A DNA stretch of 64,000 nt. It comes from Asticcacaulis sp. MM231. GTDB taxonomy: Bacteria; Pseudomonadota; Alphaproteobacteria; Caulobacterales; Caulobacteraceae. Shown one piece after another: positions 26,666 to 36,136 of this stretch. The stretch covers positions 1,674,001-1,738,000 of the forward strand of contig NZ_OZ075108.1 of the NCBI RefSeq assembly GCF_964186625.1, in the 5' to 3' direction. Positions within the stretch are counted from its first letter, which is position 1. Every line of letters starts with the position of its first letter. Both the position numbers and the translations under genes were made by a program. The notes beneath the pieces are model-generated. The model was given only the letters and a program-made list of their open reading frames with translations. It did no database searches and had not been told where the DNA came from.

Positions 26666-28944
26666 TGGCGCAGTTGTTGATCGAACTCTTTTCCGAAGAA
26701 ATTCCGGCCCGTATGCAACTGGGCGCGGCACGCGATTTCGAGCGTCTGTTTGACGCCAAACTCACAGCGTCCGGCCTGACGTTTGAGAGCCTCAAGGCCT
26801 ATGTTGGCCCGCGCCGTCTGGTGCTTGTGGTCGACGGTTTGCCTGCTGAAACGGCGGCCGTGACTGAAGAGGTCAAAGGGCCGAAGGAAAGCGCCCCGCC
26901 GCAAGCCATGGAAGGCTTCCTGCGCAAGGTCGGTCTCACGCAAGATAAGCTCGTGCTGGAAAACGGCGTCTGGCTGGCGCGGGTTGAAAAGCCGGGTGTG
27001 AAGACAGCCGAGGTGCTGGGCGCCATGCTGTGCGAGGTGATCCTCAGCTTCCCCTGGCCGAAATCGATGCGTTCCGGCACCAGCACGTTCCGCTGGGTGC
27101 GGCCGCTGAAGCGTATCCTTTTCCTGTTCGATGGGGTGGTCATTCCGTTTGAACTCGAAGGCCTGACGGCTTCCAACCTCACCGAAGGGCACCGCTTTCT
27201 CGGTTCGGATCAACCGTTGCCGGTCAGTGATTTCGTCAGCTATCAGAAGGCCTTGGTCGATAATTCTGTCATTCTGGATCATGCTGAGCGCCAAAGGATC
27301 ATTCTCGAACAAGCCAAGGCCGTCTGCGCTGAGGCGGTCTGCGAACTGATTGAGGATCAGGGGCTACTCGAAGAAGTGGCGGGGCTCAACGAATTCCCCG
27401 TTCCGCTGCTGGGGGATATGGACCCGGCCTTCCTGACACTGCCGCCGGAGGTCATCAAGACCTCGATGCGCACGCATCAGAAGTACTTCGCGGTCAAGGA
27501 TAGGACGACGGGCAAGATGGCGGCTAAGTTCGTCATCACCTCGAACATGAAAGCGATCGATGGCGGCGCGGAAATCAAGCGCGGTAATGCCAAGGTACTG
27601 TCGGCGCGTCTTTCTGATGCCGTCTTCTTCTGGAAGGAAGACAACCGCGCCCATAATTTCGATCAATGGTTGACGAAGCTGAATGGCGTGACTTTCCATG
27701 CCAAGCTCGGCACCATGGCGCAGCGCGTGGCGCGCATTGAAGCGCTGGCGAAAGACATCGCGCCTTTCATTCACGCCGATCCGGCTGTGGCGGCTGAGGC
27801 GGCGCGTCTCGCCAAGGCCGATCTGGCGTCTTACATGGTCGGGGAGTTTCCGGAACTGCAAGGCGTCATGGGCGGTTATTACGCCGATGCCGCCGGGCTG
27901 AAGCCGGAGGTCGCCAACGCCATCCGTGAGCATTACAAGCCGCAGGGCCCTTCGGATTCGGTGCCGGAAGCCGCTGTTTCGGCCGCTGTGGCCCTGGCTG
28001 ACAAAATCGATACCCTGATCGGTTTCTTCGCTATCGATGAAAAGCCGACCGGCTCGAAAGACCCGTTCGCCCTGCGTCGTTCGGCGCTCGGCATACTGCG
28101 TATCCTGCGCCAGCACAATATCCGCGTTGGTCTCGGCCAACTGGCCGGTTTCTGGTACAAGAGCCTGCTAATGTATGCCGGCGAGGGCAGGGCCGTCTAT
28201 GTCGATACCGAGAATTGGCGCGGTTCGGCCGGCCCGCGCTGGTCGGAAGGCGAAGGCGATATCTTCGACAACTATCTGCGTGATTTCCAGCAGGGCCTGC
28301 TGGAAAGTCCGGTATGGGTGATCTCGACCGACCGCAATTACGATCTCGATATCCTTTACGAGCACGTTCCGAATGTTCCGGACGTTGAAGGTGCGCTGCT
28401 GAGTTTCCGCAGCTTTACTCAGGTCGGACCCGAATTCGAAGATTTCATGGCCGATCGCCTCAAGGTCCAGCTCAAGGATGAAGGCTTCCGCTTCGACGTG
28501 ATCGAAGCTGTCTTCGCGCTCAAGGACGGCGATATCGTGCGCCAGACCGAGAAGATCGGGGCGCTTGAAGCAGTCCTGAAGTATCCTGAAGGCGAAAACT
28601 TGCTGGCCGCTCACAAGCGTGCCGCCAATATTCTGGCCGCCGAAGCCAAGAAAGCGGCCTTGCCACAAGGCGATCCAAAGGCTCCGAAAGACGCGCCGGC
28701 CGTGGAAGCGACCTTGCTGACGCACATCAACACCGCCAAACGTGCGGTAGAGACGTCACTCGCTGAGGAAAAATATATTGACGCCTTGCATCATATTGCT
28801 GCAATGCGGCATGATGTCGATGCCTTCCTCGACGGGGTATTGGTCAATGCGGAAGATCCGGCGATCCGGGCCAACCGTCTGATCCTTCTGCAAGCTGTGT
28901 GTGATCTGTCTGGAGATATTGCTGATCTTAGCAAAATTTCCTGA
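26665..28944 (+). CDS. glyS: Glycyl-tRNA synthetase beta subunit
   Basis: Partner subunit needed for tRNA-Gly recognition by GlyQ. It has 759 residues, beginning [18 protein letters not shown], with GPRRLVLVVDGLP, KSMRSGTSTFRWVRPLKRIL, HQKYFAVKD, LSARLSDAVFFWKED and, in the C-terminal anticodon-binding part, DPFALRRSALGILRIL. ATG at 26665 overlaps the glyQ stop; an upstream in-frame start inside glyQ would add nine residues and is rejected. The 93 bp to ppdK contain no clear terminator. Confidence 0.98.
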   Translation: MAQLLIELFSEEIPARMQLGAARDFERLFDAKLTASGLTFESLKAYVGPRRLVLVVDGLPAETAAVTEEVKGPKESAPPQAMEGFLRKVGLTQDKLVLENGVWLARVEKPGVKTAEVLGAMLCEVILSFPWPKSMRSGTSTFRWVRPLKRILFLFDGVVIPFELEGLTASNLTEGHRFLGSDQPLPVSDFVSYQKALVDNSVILDHAERQRIILEQAKAVCAEAVCELIEDQGLLEEVAGLNEFPVPLLGDMDPAFLTLPPEVIKTSMRTHQKYFAVKDRTTGKMAAKFVITSNMKAIDGGAEIKRGNAKVLSARLSDAVFFWKEDNRAHNFDQWLTKLNGVTFHAKLGTMAQRVARIEALAKDIAPFIHADPAVAAEAARLAKADLASYMVGEFPELQGVMGGYYADAAGLKPEVANAIREHYKPQGPSDSVPEAAVSAAVALADKIDTLIGFFAIDEKPTGSKDPFALRRSALGILRILRQHNIRVGLGQLAGFWYKSLLMYAGEGRAVYVDTENWRGSAGPRWSEGEGDIFDNYLRDFQQGLLESPVWVISTDRNYDLDILYEHVPNVPDVEGALLSFRSFTQVGPEFEDFMADRLKVQLKDEGFRFDVIEAVFALKDGDIVRQTEKIGALEAVLKYPEGENLLAAHKRAANILAAEAKKAALPQGDPKAPKDAPAVEATLLTHINTAKRAVETSLAEEKYIDALHHIAAMRHDVDAFLDGVLVNAEDPAIRANRLILLQAVCDLSGDIADLSKIS

Positions 28945-29037
28945 TGACGTTTTTATAAAATACAGGAAAACAACGAGTTTCCTGAAACACCTCGCTTAAA
29001 ATATCAAGTCATGCTTGAAAATGAAAAGGGAAAGTTC

Positions 29038-31704
29038 ATGTCAAAGCACTGGGTTTACGCTTTCAAGGCCGGAAAGGCCGATGGCGACGCCTCAATGAAG
29101 GCCCTGCTGGGCGGCAAGGGGGCGAATCTCGCCGAAATGTCGTCGCTCAACCTGCCGGTTCCAGCAGGTTTCACCATCACGACCGAAGCCTGCGTCCATT
29201 ATTTCAAAAACGAGTTGTCCCTGCCGGAAGGTCTGGTTGACGAGGTTGAAAAGGCCCTGGCCGAACTGGAAAAGAGCACGGGCAAGGGCTTCGGCCAGGT
29301 GTCCAATCCGCTTCTGGTGTCGGTGCGCTCCGGCGCCCGCGCCTCCATGCCGGGCATGATGGATACGGTGCTTAATCTCGGCCTCAACGATGAAACCGTC
29401 GAAGGCCTGAGCGAACTGACCGGCGACCGCCGCTTTGCGCTTGATTGCTATCGCCGCTTCATCACAATGTATTCCAATGTCGTGCTGGGCGTCAGCCATC
29501 ACAGCTTTGAAGACATTCTGGACGATCACAAGGACCGCCTTGGCGTGACGGTCGATACCGACATCACCGACAAGGACTGGACGAAGATCATCGCGGATTA
29601 CAAGGCGATGGTGAAGTCCGAACTGGGCCGCGACTTCCCGCAAGACCCCAAGGAACAACTGTGGGGCGCGGTCAAGGCCGTGTTCAGTTCGTGGATGAAC
29701 GATCGCGCCAAGTTTTATCGAAAGATGCACGATATCCCCGAGGATTGGGGCACCGCCGTCAATATTCAGTCGATGGTTTTCGGCAATATGGGCCTGACCT
29801 CGGCCACCGGCGTCGCCTTCACGCGCAACCCCTCCAATGGCGACAGCGATCTCTACGGTGAGTTCCTGCTCAATGCGCAGGGCGAAGACGTGGTGGCCGG
29901 TATCCGCACCCCGCAGGCCCTGACGAAAAAGGCCCGCGAGGAAATGGGCGAACGCGCGCTTTCGATGGAAGAGTCGCTGCCGGAAGTCTTCGACCAGTTC
30001 AAGACAACGGTCGATAAGCTCGAAAATCACTATCGCGATGTGCAGGACGTTGAGTTCACGGTCGAGCAGGGCAAGCTCTATATGCTCCAGACCCGCAACG
30101 CCAAGCGCACCTCCAAGGCTGCGCTCAAAATCGCCGTCGATATGGCCAGGGAAGGCCTGATCACGCCCGAAGAAGCTCTGATGCGCATCGACGCCTCGGC
30201 GCTCGATCAGTTGCTGCACCCCATGCTCGACCCCAAGGCCGAGAAGGTGGTCATCGCCCGCGGTCTGCCGGCATCGCCCGGTGCGGCCTCCGGCAAGATC
30301 GTCTTCACCGCCGATGACGCCGTGCGCTTTGCTGCGGCTGGCGAAGCTGTGATCCTGGTGCGCGACGAAACCTCGCCGGAAGATATCCACGGCATGCACG
30401 CTGCCCGCGCCATCGTGACGGCACGCGGCGGTATGACCAGCCACGCCGCCGTTGTGGCGCGCGGCATGGGCCGTCCGTGTGTTTCCGGCGCCGGCGAGAT
30501 GAGCATATATGCCGAGCGCGGCGAGTTCGTTTCGCGCGGTCAGACTTTCAAGCATGGCGAAGTCATCACGCTGGATGGCTCGTCGGGCGAGATCATGAAG
30601 GGTGCTATCCGAATGATCGAGCCGGACTTCTCGGACGATTTCCACCAGATCATGAAGTGGGCCGACGAATATAAGACGCTGGCCATCCGCACCAACGCCG
30701 AAACGCCCGCCGATGCCCGCACGGCGCTCGGTTTCGGCGCTGAAGGTATCGGCCTGTGCCGTACCGAGCACATGTTCTTCGATGACGAACGTATCTCGGC
30801 GGTGCGCGAAATGATTCTGGCCGATGACGAAGCCGGACGCCGCAAGGCGCTGGAAAAGATCCAGCCGATGCAGAAGAAGGATTTCGCCGAGTTGTTCCAG
30901 ATCATGGACGGCCTGCCGGTGACCATCCGTCTGCTCGATCCGCCGCTGCATGAATTCCTGCCGCATACGCCGGAAGACATGAAGGCCGTAGCCGAGGCTT
31001 CGGGCGTGGGCGAAGAAAAACTCTACAAGCGCACCAAGGAACTTTCCGAGACCAACCCCATGCTGGGCTGGAGGGGATGCCGCCTCGGTGTCACCTTCCC
31101 GGAAATCTACGAAAGCCAGCTCCGCGCGATCTTTGAAGCGGCGGTGGAAGTGGCGGTTGCCGGCGGTCATCCGAAGCCGGAGATCATGCACCCGCTGGTC
31201 GCCACGCGCGAGGAAATGGCCTATCTGACGACCATGACCCATGCCATCGCCAAGGAAGTCTTCGCCGCCAAGGGCAAGGATATCCCCTACATGGTCGGCA
31301 CCATGATCGAACTGCCGCGCGCCGCCCTGCTGGCGGATAAGCTGGCGGAAACGGCCGAATTCTTCTCCTTCGGCACCAACGACCTGACCCAGACGACCTA
31401 CGGCATCAGCCGTGATGACTCGGGTCGCTTCCTGAACCCGTATATCGAAAAGGGCATCTTCGAGAAGGACCCGTTCGTCTCGCTCGATCAGGAAGGCGTC
31501 GGCGCGCTGATCAAGATTGCGGCTGAAAAGGGCAAGAAGCAGCGTCCGGATATCAAGATGGGCATCTGCGGCGAACACGGCGGTGATCCGGCTTCGATCG
31601 CCTTCTGTCATGGCGCCGGACTGGCCTATGTCTCCTGTTCGCCCTATCGCGTACCGGTGGCAAGACTGGCCGCAGCGCAAGCGGCGATTGCCGCCAAGGG
31701 CTGA
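29038..31704 (+). CDS. ppdK: Pyruvate, phosphate dikinase
   Basis: Interconverts pyruvate, ATP and phosphate with PEP, AMP and pyrophosphate. The 888 residues fit the bacterial family. In order: an ATP-grasp domain (LLGGKGANLAEMSSLNLPVP, RSGARASMPGMMDTVLNLGL), the swivelling phosphohistidine domain with catalytic His469 in RGGMTSHAAVVARGMG, and the PEP/pyruvate TIM barrel with FGAEGIGLCRTEHMFF and GICGEHGGDPASIAF, the latter holding the catalytic Cys. ATG at 29038 has GGGA 8 nt upstream, so an in-frame ATG 27 nt earlier is not preferred. It appears to be a single-gene transcription unit. Confidence 0.98.
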   Translation: MSKHWVYAFKAGKADGDASMKALLGGKGANLAEMSSLNLPVPAGFTITTEACVHYFKNELSLPEGLVDEVEKALAELEKSTGKGFGQVSNPLLVSVRSGARASMPGMMDTVLNLGLNDETVEGLSELTGDRRFALDCYRRFITMYSNVVLGVSHHSFEDILDDHKDRLGVTVDTDITDKDWTKIIADYKAMVKSELGRDFPQDPKEQLWGAVKAVFSSWMNDRAKFYRKMHDIPEDWGTAVNIQSMVFGNMGLTSATGVAFTRNPSNGDSDLYGEFLLNAQGEDVVAGIRTPQALTKKAREEMGERALSMEESLPEVFDQFKTTVDKLENHYRDVQDVEFTVEQGKLYMLQTRNAKRTSKAALKIAVDMAREGLITPEEALMRIDASALDQLLHPMLDPKAEKVVIARGLPASPGAASGKIVFTADDAVRFAAAGEAVILVRDETSPEDIHGMHAARAIVTARGGMTSHAAVVARGMGRPCVSGAGEMSIYAERGEFVSRGQTFKHGEVITLDGSSGEIMKGAIRMIEPDFSDDFHQIMKWADEYKTLAIRTNAETPADARTALGFGAEGIGLCRTEHMFFDDERISAVREMILADDEAGRRKALEKIQPMQKKDFAELFQIMDGLPVTIRLLDPPLHEFLPHTPEDMKAVAEASGVGEEKLYKRTKELSETNPMLGWRGCRLGVTFPEIYESQLRAIFEAAVEVAVAGGHPKPEIMHPLVATREEMAYLTTMTHAIAKEVFAAKGKDIPYMVGTMIELPRAALLADKLAETAEFFSFGTNDLTQTTYGISRDDSGRFLNPYIEKGIFEKDPFVSLDQEGVGALIKIAAEKGKKQRPDIKMGICGEHGGDPASIAFCHGAGLAYVSCSPYRVPVARLAAAQAAIAAKG

Positions 31705-31730
31705 TAAGACGTTACATCGAAAGCACATCC

Positions 31731-31765
31731 GGGAGGGGGCAATTTATTTGTCCCCTCTCAGTTGT
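31731..31765 (+). terminator. Probable terminator of ppdK
   Basis: A GAGGGG/CCCCTC stem with an A/T-rich loop of about 13 nt lies 27 bp after the ppdK stop. The following T content is weak, so confidence is modest. Confidence 0.4.
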
Positions 31766-31845
31766 TTTGGGTGGTTGTGTGTTGCGCCGGCACGCGATAA
31801 AAAGGTTAACGCTATTTGAACTAGTTTATCGTGTGGGGGTAACCG

Positions 31846-32745
31846 ATGACAGCCAAGGCCGTTTGGATTGCAGGTCTTTCGGGCCTGGTAGTGCTGAGTG
31901 CTGTCGGGCTTTACCGCATGCTGCCGGCTATGGAGACCGACCTCAAGGCCAGTATCGATCAGGCCCTGACGGTCAAAGGACTTACGCAGGTCAAGGCCGA
32001 TGTCTCCGGCCAGAGTGTCACCTTACACGCGACAACCGAAACCTCGGAAGCCAAAGCCCAACTCATGCTGGCTAAGGCGACTTTGGCGGCGGTCAGTATG
32101 AATGCGCCGGTCCTGCCGGGCGGGGCTCTGGTCAATAGCCCGATCAGCGATATTCAGGTGGTGGATGGCGTCAGGGCGACGGCTCACTTGGCGAACGTCA
32201 GCCCGCCTGTGCCCGCCTATAATGATCACTCCGCCCTGCCGACCACGACACCGCCGATCACGGCACCAATCGAGATTATCCATGGTGATGGCGCTACCGT
32301 TGTGGCTTCGATCTCCCCCGGAGATGGGCCGCGTGTTGCCGGGGATTCGGCTCTTGAGGCCAGCACCCAGGTGGCGCGCTCCTGCGATCAGGATCTCGAT
32401 GCCGTTGTTGGGCAGCGTCAGCTAAGCTATATATCAGGCACCTACGACCTGACGCCGGAAAGCCAGCGCCTGATCGACGATGTCTATAAGGTGGTGGCCG
32501 CCTGTCCGGTTCAGGTGCGCCTGACGGTTTCGGGCTATACCGATAATGGGGGGGACGGTCTCGTCAACCAGACCATTTCGCAGGCCAAGGCGCAGGCCGC
32601 GGCCGATGCTTTGGTCAAACGCGGTCTGCCCGCCAATCGCGTGATCGTGCGCGGCTTTGGTGGCGCTTTGCCCGTGGCCGATAACGCCACATCGGAAGGA
32701 CGCGCCCGCAATCGCCGCGTCGTTTTCACTGTCAACGCGAGCTAA
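31846..32745 (+). CDS. Membrane-anchored OmpA-family protein with BON-like N-terminal region
   Basis: The 299-residue protein begins with one hydrophobic segment (VWIAGLSGLVVLSAVGLYRM) lacking an obvious cleavage site, then a BON-like stretch (LKASIDQALTVKG...VTLHATTETSEAKAQ), a Pro/Thr-rich linker and a C-terminal OmpA domain with LTVSGYTDNGGDGLVNQTIS, AQAAADALVKRGLPANRVIV and GRARNRRVVF. OmpA domains bind peptidoglycan. Here the anchor would be in the inner membrane, with the rest in the periplasm. It is the first gene of three with the same GGGG-type ribosome sites and 9-10 bp spacing, so they form an operon. Confidence 0.8.
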   Translation: MTAKAVWIAGLSGLVVLSAVGLYRMLPAMETDLKASIDQALTVKGLTQVKADVSGQSVTLHATTETSEAKAQLMLAKATLAAVSMNAPVLPGGALVNSPISDIQVVDGVRATAHLANVSPPVPAYNDHSALPTTTPPITAPIEIIHGDGATVVASISPGDGPRVAGDSALEASTQVARSCDQDLDAVVGQRQLSYISGTYDLTPESQRLIDDVYKVVAACPVQVRLTVSGYTDNGGDGLVNQTISQAKAQAAADALVKRGLPANRVIVRGFGGALPVADNATSEGRARNRRVVFTVNAS

Positions 32746-32755
32746 GGGGGAAACC

Positions 32756-32863
32756 ATGCTGCATCTGGTTATGGAATTGCGTTGGTTACTGGCGGGAGCA
32801 GCTATGCTCGGTCTGATCACCGGCTTTATTGCCAAGCGCGTCAGCCCACCGAAAAAGCGCTAA
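32756..32863 (+). CDS. Small single-pass membrane protein (35 aa)
   Basis: A 35-residue open frame, ATG preceded by AAGGGGGAAACC, 10 bp after the OmpA-like gene and 9 bp before the next gene. It has a single hydrophobic helix (LVMELRWLLAGAAMLGLITG) and a basic C-terminal tail (AKRVSPPKKR), so the tail would be cytoplasmic. The strong ribosome binding site and tight spacing on both sides argue that it is translated. No family was recognised. Confidence 0.7.
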   Translation: MLHLVMELRWLLAGAAMLGLITGFIAKRVSPPKKR

Positions 32864-32872
32864 GGGGAAGCC

Positions 32873-33574
32873 ATGACGATCCTGATCCTGAAATCCTTGC
32901 TGCTGCTGTTGAGCGCCTTTCTGGTTTCGGCCTGGCTGGGCTGGACGATCGCGAGACGCGCGCGTAGCGAATACAGCGTTTTTGAGCGCCCTCGCGCCGT
33001 TTTCGAAGATGAGCCGCTCCTGGCCGTGGCGGAGACGACGCCCGAACCAGCACCGGTGCCGCAGCCGGTGGCTTATCTCGATGCTGCAGCCGAGGCCTTT
33101 ACGTCTGGCGTAGTCGTACCCTTTGGCGGCAAATCCCTAGCGGACAAGCCATTAGCCGACAAGGCCCCCTATGCGCCGCCAAGCAACTCCGCTCGTCTTG
33201 ATATGGTGGCGTCTTCGCATGTGCCTGGCAATGTTCAGATACGTCGTTTCGATAACAGCCTGCAACGGCGCATTTCGAGTCTCGCCAGCATGACGCCGGA
33301 GAGCATCGAGGCCGCGGTTCAGCAGGCAGGCAGCGGCCTTGAGCCGTCGCGCGTCGGTGTGCCGCAAACAGCGCCGGACGATTTGACGGTCATTTCGGGC
33401 ATCGATGCCGGCAAACAGAGCGAACTCAATGCGCTGGGCATCTATTATTACTGGCAACTCGCAGGCTGGTCGCCCGAAAACGTGGCGTGGATGTCGAGCC
33501 GTATCCAGTCGCCACAGCGCATAGTGCGGGAAAACTGGATGGCGCAGGCGGCACGTCTGGGCGGACTGAACTAA
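32873..33574 (+). CDS. Membrane-anchored protein with C-terminal helix-hairpin-helix domain
   Basis: The 233-residue protein has one N-terminal membrane helix (LILKSLLLLLSAFLVSAWLG) followed by basic residues (RRARSEY), a long disordered, acidic then Ala/Pro-rich middle, and a C-terminal domain with DLTVISGIDAGKQSELNALG, IYYYWQLAGWSPENVAWMSS and NWMAQAARLGG. This resembles the helix-hairpin-helix domain often annotated as a predicted flap-endonuclease-like nucleic acid binding domain, which also occurs in membrane proteins with no nuclease activity. It has AAGGGGAAGCC before the ATG and ends the three-gene operon. Its last 4 bases overlap the converging NrtR-like gene. Confidence 0.75.
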   Translation: MTILILKSLLLLLSAFLVSAWLGWTIARRARSEYSVFERPRAVFEDEPLLAVAETTPEPAPVPQPVAYLDAAAEAFTSGVVVPFGGKSLADKPLADKAPYAPPSNSARLDMVASSHVPGNVQIRRFDNSLQRRISSLASMTPESIEAAVQQAGSGLEPSRVGVPQTAPDDLTVISGIDAGKQSELNALGIYYYWQLAGWSPENVAWMSSRIQSPQRIVRENWMAQAARLGGLN

Positions 33575-34512
33575 GCCCTGGGCAGGCTTAGGCCGAGCGA
33601 AGGGCCGAAGCGAAACTGGTCCTGATCGTAGCTATAAAGTTCAGCGGGGCGACCACCGGTGTCTTCGCGCATGATGCCCAGTGGAGTCACGAAGCCAGTC
33701 CGCTCAAGGGCACGACGGAAGTTTTGCTTGTGCAGGCGCAGGCCTGAGAGGGCTTCCAGCGATTTTTGCAATTCCAGCAGTGTAAAGCGTTCCGGCATGA
33801 GCTCGAAAATAACCGGACGGTATTTCAGCTTGCCGCGCAGGCGCGACAGGCCGGTGGCGAGGATGCGACGATGGTCAGACGCCATGGGTTCGCCACCATA
33901 AAGGGACATACCCGCTTCACCATGAGCGCGGCAGGCCTCTCCGGCCAGACCGGCATTGTAGAGTAATTCATAGCGATCGAGTACGCGCTCCTCATTCCAG
34001 TTGTCGAAGTCCTCTGGAAACAGGGTGGCGACACGACGTAGCCTGAGTGCGCGTTCCTGTGCGGAATCGGCGGCTTCGCACCAGCGTGACAAGGCCGGAT
34101 GCAAGGCTTCGAGATCGGGGTTGATCTCGCCTTTGCGCCAGTCTTCCCAGGGAAAGAAACGATGGAAGGGCACCCAGGTCGCGTCAAAGCGCGCCTGAAA
34201 TCCGGCCTGCGGCGTCAGGGCCAAATAGCCGACCGAAATGGCCCGGACATCTTCAGGCGCGGTGGCGGCGATACCCTGGCGTCCGTCATCGCCGAAGCTG
34301 TACAACTGTTCGACATAGCCGATGTCAAAGCCGGTTTGTTCGCGCACGAAGGCGCGCAGGGCGAGATCAAAGGTGCGGTGGTTCTGCGGCACGAAAGGAC
34401 CGGAGGGGAGGGCGAAGGCCGCACCGCCTTTGGGCAGGTTAAGGCACAAAACCAGTGCCTCGTTGTCCTTGACGGTCACCACCACAGCTGAGAGTTCGAT
34501 GGCGAGGTTCAT
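33571..34512 (-). CDS. NrtR-like NAD biosynthesis regulator (Nudix-like domain plus winged helix)
   Basis: The 313 residues comprise an N-terminal Nudix-fold domain and a C-terminal NrtR-type winged helix (FTLLELQKSLEALSGLRLHK, NFRRALERTGFVTPLG, GRPAELYSYD). The Nudix box is degenerate: the usual RExxEExG reads RAFVREQTG. This is expected for regulators that bind ADP-ribose or related NAD metabolites rather than cleave them. Similar proteins are annotated in alphaproteobacteria as predicted NAD regulators. The start lies 2 bp after the stop of the HD hydrolase gene, so the two are one operon. Target operators were not found in this window. Confidence 0.75.
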   Translation of the reverse strand: MNLAIELSAVVVTVKDNEALVLCLNLPKGGAAFALPSGPFVPQNHRTFDLALRAFVREQTGFDIGYVEQLYSFGDDGRQGIAATAPEDVRAISVGYLALTPQAGFQARFDATWVPFHRFFPWEDWRKGEINPDLEALHPALSRWCEAADSAQERALRLRRVATLFPEDFDNWNEERVLDRYELLYNAGLAGEACRAHGEAGMSLYGGEPMASDHRRILATGLSRLRGKLKYRPVIFELMPERFTLLELQKSLEALSGLRLHKQNFRRALERTGFVTPLGIMREDTGGRPAELYSYDQDQFRFGPSLGLSLPRA

Positions 34513-34514
34513 GG

Positions 34515-35156
34515 TCAGCGCTTCATCTCGGACAGAAGGTGGTTGAACCGCGCCACGAAAGCTTCGCCTGCCTGACGGTCTGAGAGGGGCGTGATGGTCA
34601 GGCTGTACCCTATGGGCGGTTCGCCGAAATATTCACGCGCCTCGGCGTCGGAAAAACCAACAAGCTGGGTGGCCTCGAAATAGGCGCAGGCGTGATCGGC
34701 CTGCTTGATGAGTTTTTTGACGGGCGCTGGCATCAGGGCTGGCAGACCAAAGCGGATATGGATGGCCTGTTCGAGATGGTTTTCAAAGCGCCGGTAATCG
34801 AAGCCGAGCGCCGCTTTGAAAGGGGAAATCATATCGCCGATGACGTATTCGGCGGCATCGTGCAGCAGGGCCATCAGGCGATGCGGCACGGTGATATTGG
34901 GGTCGATATGGGCGCAGATCTCTTCGACCACCAGACAATGCTGGGCGACGCTGAAGCCATAGTCTCCCAGGGTCTGGCCGTTCCAGCGCGCCACCCGCGA
35001 CAGGCCTAGCGCTATGTCGTCGATCTCAATATCGATGGCGGAGGGATCGAGCAGATCAAGGCGGCGGCCTGACAGCATTCTTTGCCAGGCGCGTGGCGGC
35101 GCATCCTTGATCGTGCGTTTCAGTTTCGGCTTTGATTTGGCGGCAGGGGTAGACAT
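34515..35156 (-). CDS. HD-domain phosphohydrolase (YfbR-like)
   Basis: A 213-residue cytoplasmic HD hydrolase, likely a nucleotide phosphatase. Metal-binding residues are visible in FSVAQHCLVVEEI, LMALLHDAAEYVIGDM (the HD pair) and IKQADHACAYFEA. ATG at 35156 removes a 37-residue upstream extension of unlikely composition and leaves a basic N-terminus (STPAAKSKPKLKRTIKD). The stop is 2 bp before the NrtR-like regulator, and the pairing suggests a role in nucleotide or NAD metabolism. The divergent 128-bp gap to the stress protein should hold both promoters. Confidence 0.8.
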   Translation of the reverse strand: MSTPAAKSKPKLKRTIKDAPPRAWQRMLSGRRLDLLDPSAIDIEIDDIALGLSRVARWNGQTLGDYGFSVAQHCLVVEEICAHIDPNITVPHRLMALLHDAAEYVIGDMISPFKAALGFDYRRFENHLEQAIHIRFGLPALMPAPVKKLIKQADHACAYFEATQLVGFSDAEAREYFGEPPIGYSLTITPLSDRQAGEAFVARFNHLLSEMKR

Positions 35157-35284
35157 AGTGTCACATGAAAGGTCAAAATGCGAATTGTCGCATCGGGTTT
35201 TTATCTCAGAGGGTATATACCTATAGCAAGCCTCCAAGCTTTGGGCGGCAAAATAGCGACTATACACAAAAACAGGAGAAACAG

Positions 35285-36136
35285 ATGACTGACAGCATCG
35301 TAAAGCAAGGCCGGCAAAAGGTCACAGGTCAGGCATGGTCTCGCATCAGTGTTCCGGTCAGTGGCGCGGTGAGCGAAACCCTGGCGCTTGAGCTGGCGGC
35401 GCAGGTCGCCGAAGCGTTTCAGGCCCAACTGAATATCCTGTTTACGCCGCCTGATCCGGCCGAACTGGCGCCCTGGCTGGGCGAAGGCTTTACGGGCACG
35501 GTGCAGATGTCGACCATGGATAGTCTCAAACTGGCGGCTGAGGAATCCGAAGTCATGGCGCGCTCCCAGTTTGGCGCTATTACTTATGAAGGTAAGCTCT
35601 TTACTGCCTTGAACTCCCCGGTGTGGCAGGATCTGGCCATGGAAACGCGCTTGTCGGACCTGATGGTCTTTTCCGAGCTAAGCGCCAAGGGACAGGGCAT
35701 GCTATCCGAAGCCTTCCAGCAGGTGCTGATGGAAGAGCGTGCCGGCGTTCTGATTGCGCGCAAACCGTTCGATATTGGTGGTACGGCCCTTGTGGCCTGG
35801 GATGGCCGTGAACCGTCATCGCGCGCAGCGCGTCGGGGGCTGCCACTGTTGAAAAAGGCGTCAAAGGTTGTGGTTACCGGCGCACCGTGCGGCGATCCTC
35901 CTTCCGATCTCAACCGTCTGGCTGCCTACTATGCCGCGCATGGGCTGGCTGTTGAGATCGATGTGCTGCCAAAAGGCGATATTCTCAATCAGCTTTTGAG
36001 TGCCAACGAACGCCATCAGGCTGACTATATGGTGGCCGGTGCGTTCGGCCGTTCGCGCCTGCGCGAATTCGCCTTTGGCGGCACGACACGGGCCTTGCTG
36101 CAAAATACGCAGCTTAACCTTTATATGGCGCACTAA
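35285..36136 (+). CDS. Universal stress protein family protein
   Basis: The 283-residue protein has two USP-like halves. The first (residues 15-140) has VPVSGAVSETLALELAAQVA and LSDLMVFSELSA; the second (about 165-283) ends with the nucleotide-binding glycine pattern AGAFGRSRLREFAFGGTTRALL typical of ATP-binding members. The first half lacks that pattern. ATG at 35285 has AGGAGA at the right distance. Its stop overlaps the converging FkbM gene by 4 nt. Likely a stress or energy-limitation protein; no specific role can be given. Confidence 0.8.
   Translation: MTDSIVKQGRQKVTGQAWSRISVPVSGAVSETLALELAAQVAEAFQAQLNILFTPPDPAELAPWLGEGFTGTVQMSTMDSLKLAAEESEVMARSQFGAITYEGKLFTALNSPVWQDLAMETRLSDLMVFSELSAKGQGMLSEAFQQVLMEERAGVLIARKPFDIGGTALVAWDGREPSSRAARRGLPLLKKASKVVVTGAPCGDPPSDLNRLAAYYAAHGLAVEIDVLPKGDILNQLLSANERHQADYMVAGAFGRSRLREFAFGGTTRALLQNTQLNLYMAH

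Noticed and set aside
29092..31728. 878-codon open frame antisense to ppdK
   Set aside because: It mirrors the codon bias of a clearly real gene on the other strand, has no recognisable domains, and is rich in His, Arg and Gly as such shadows are.
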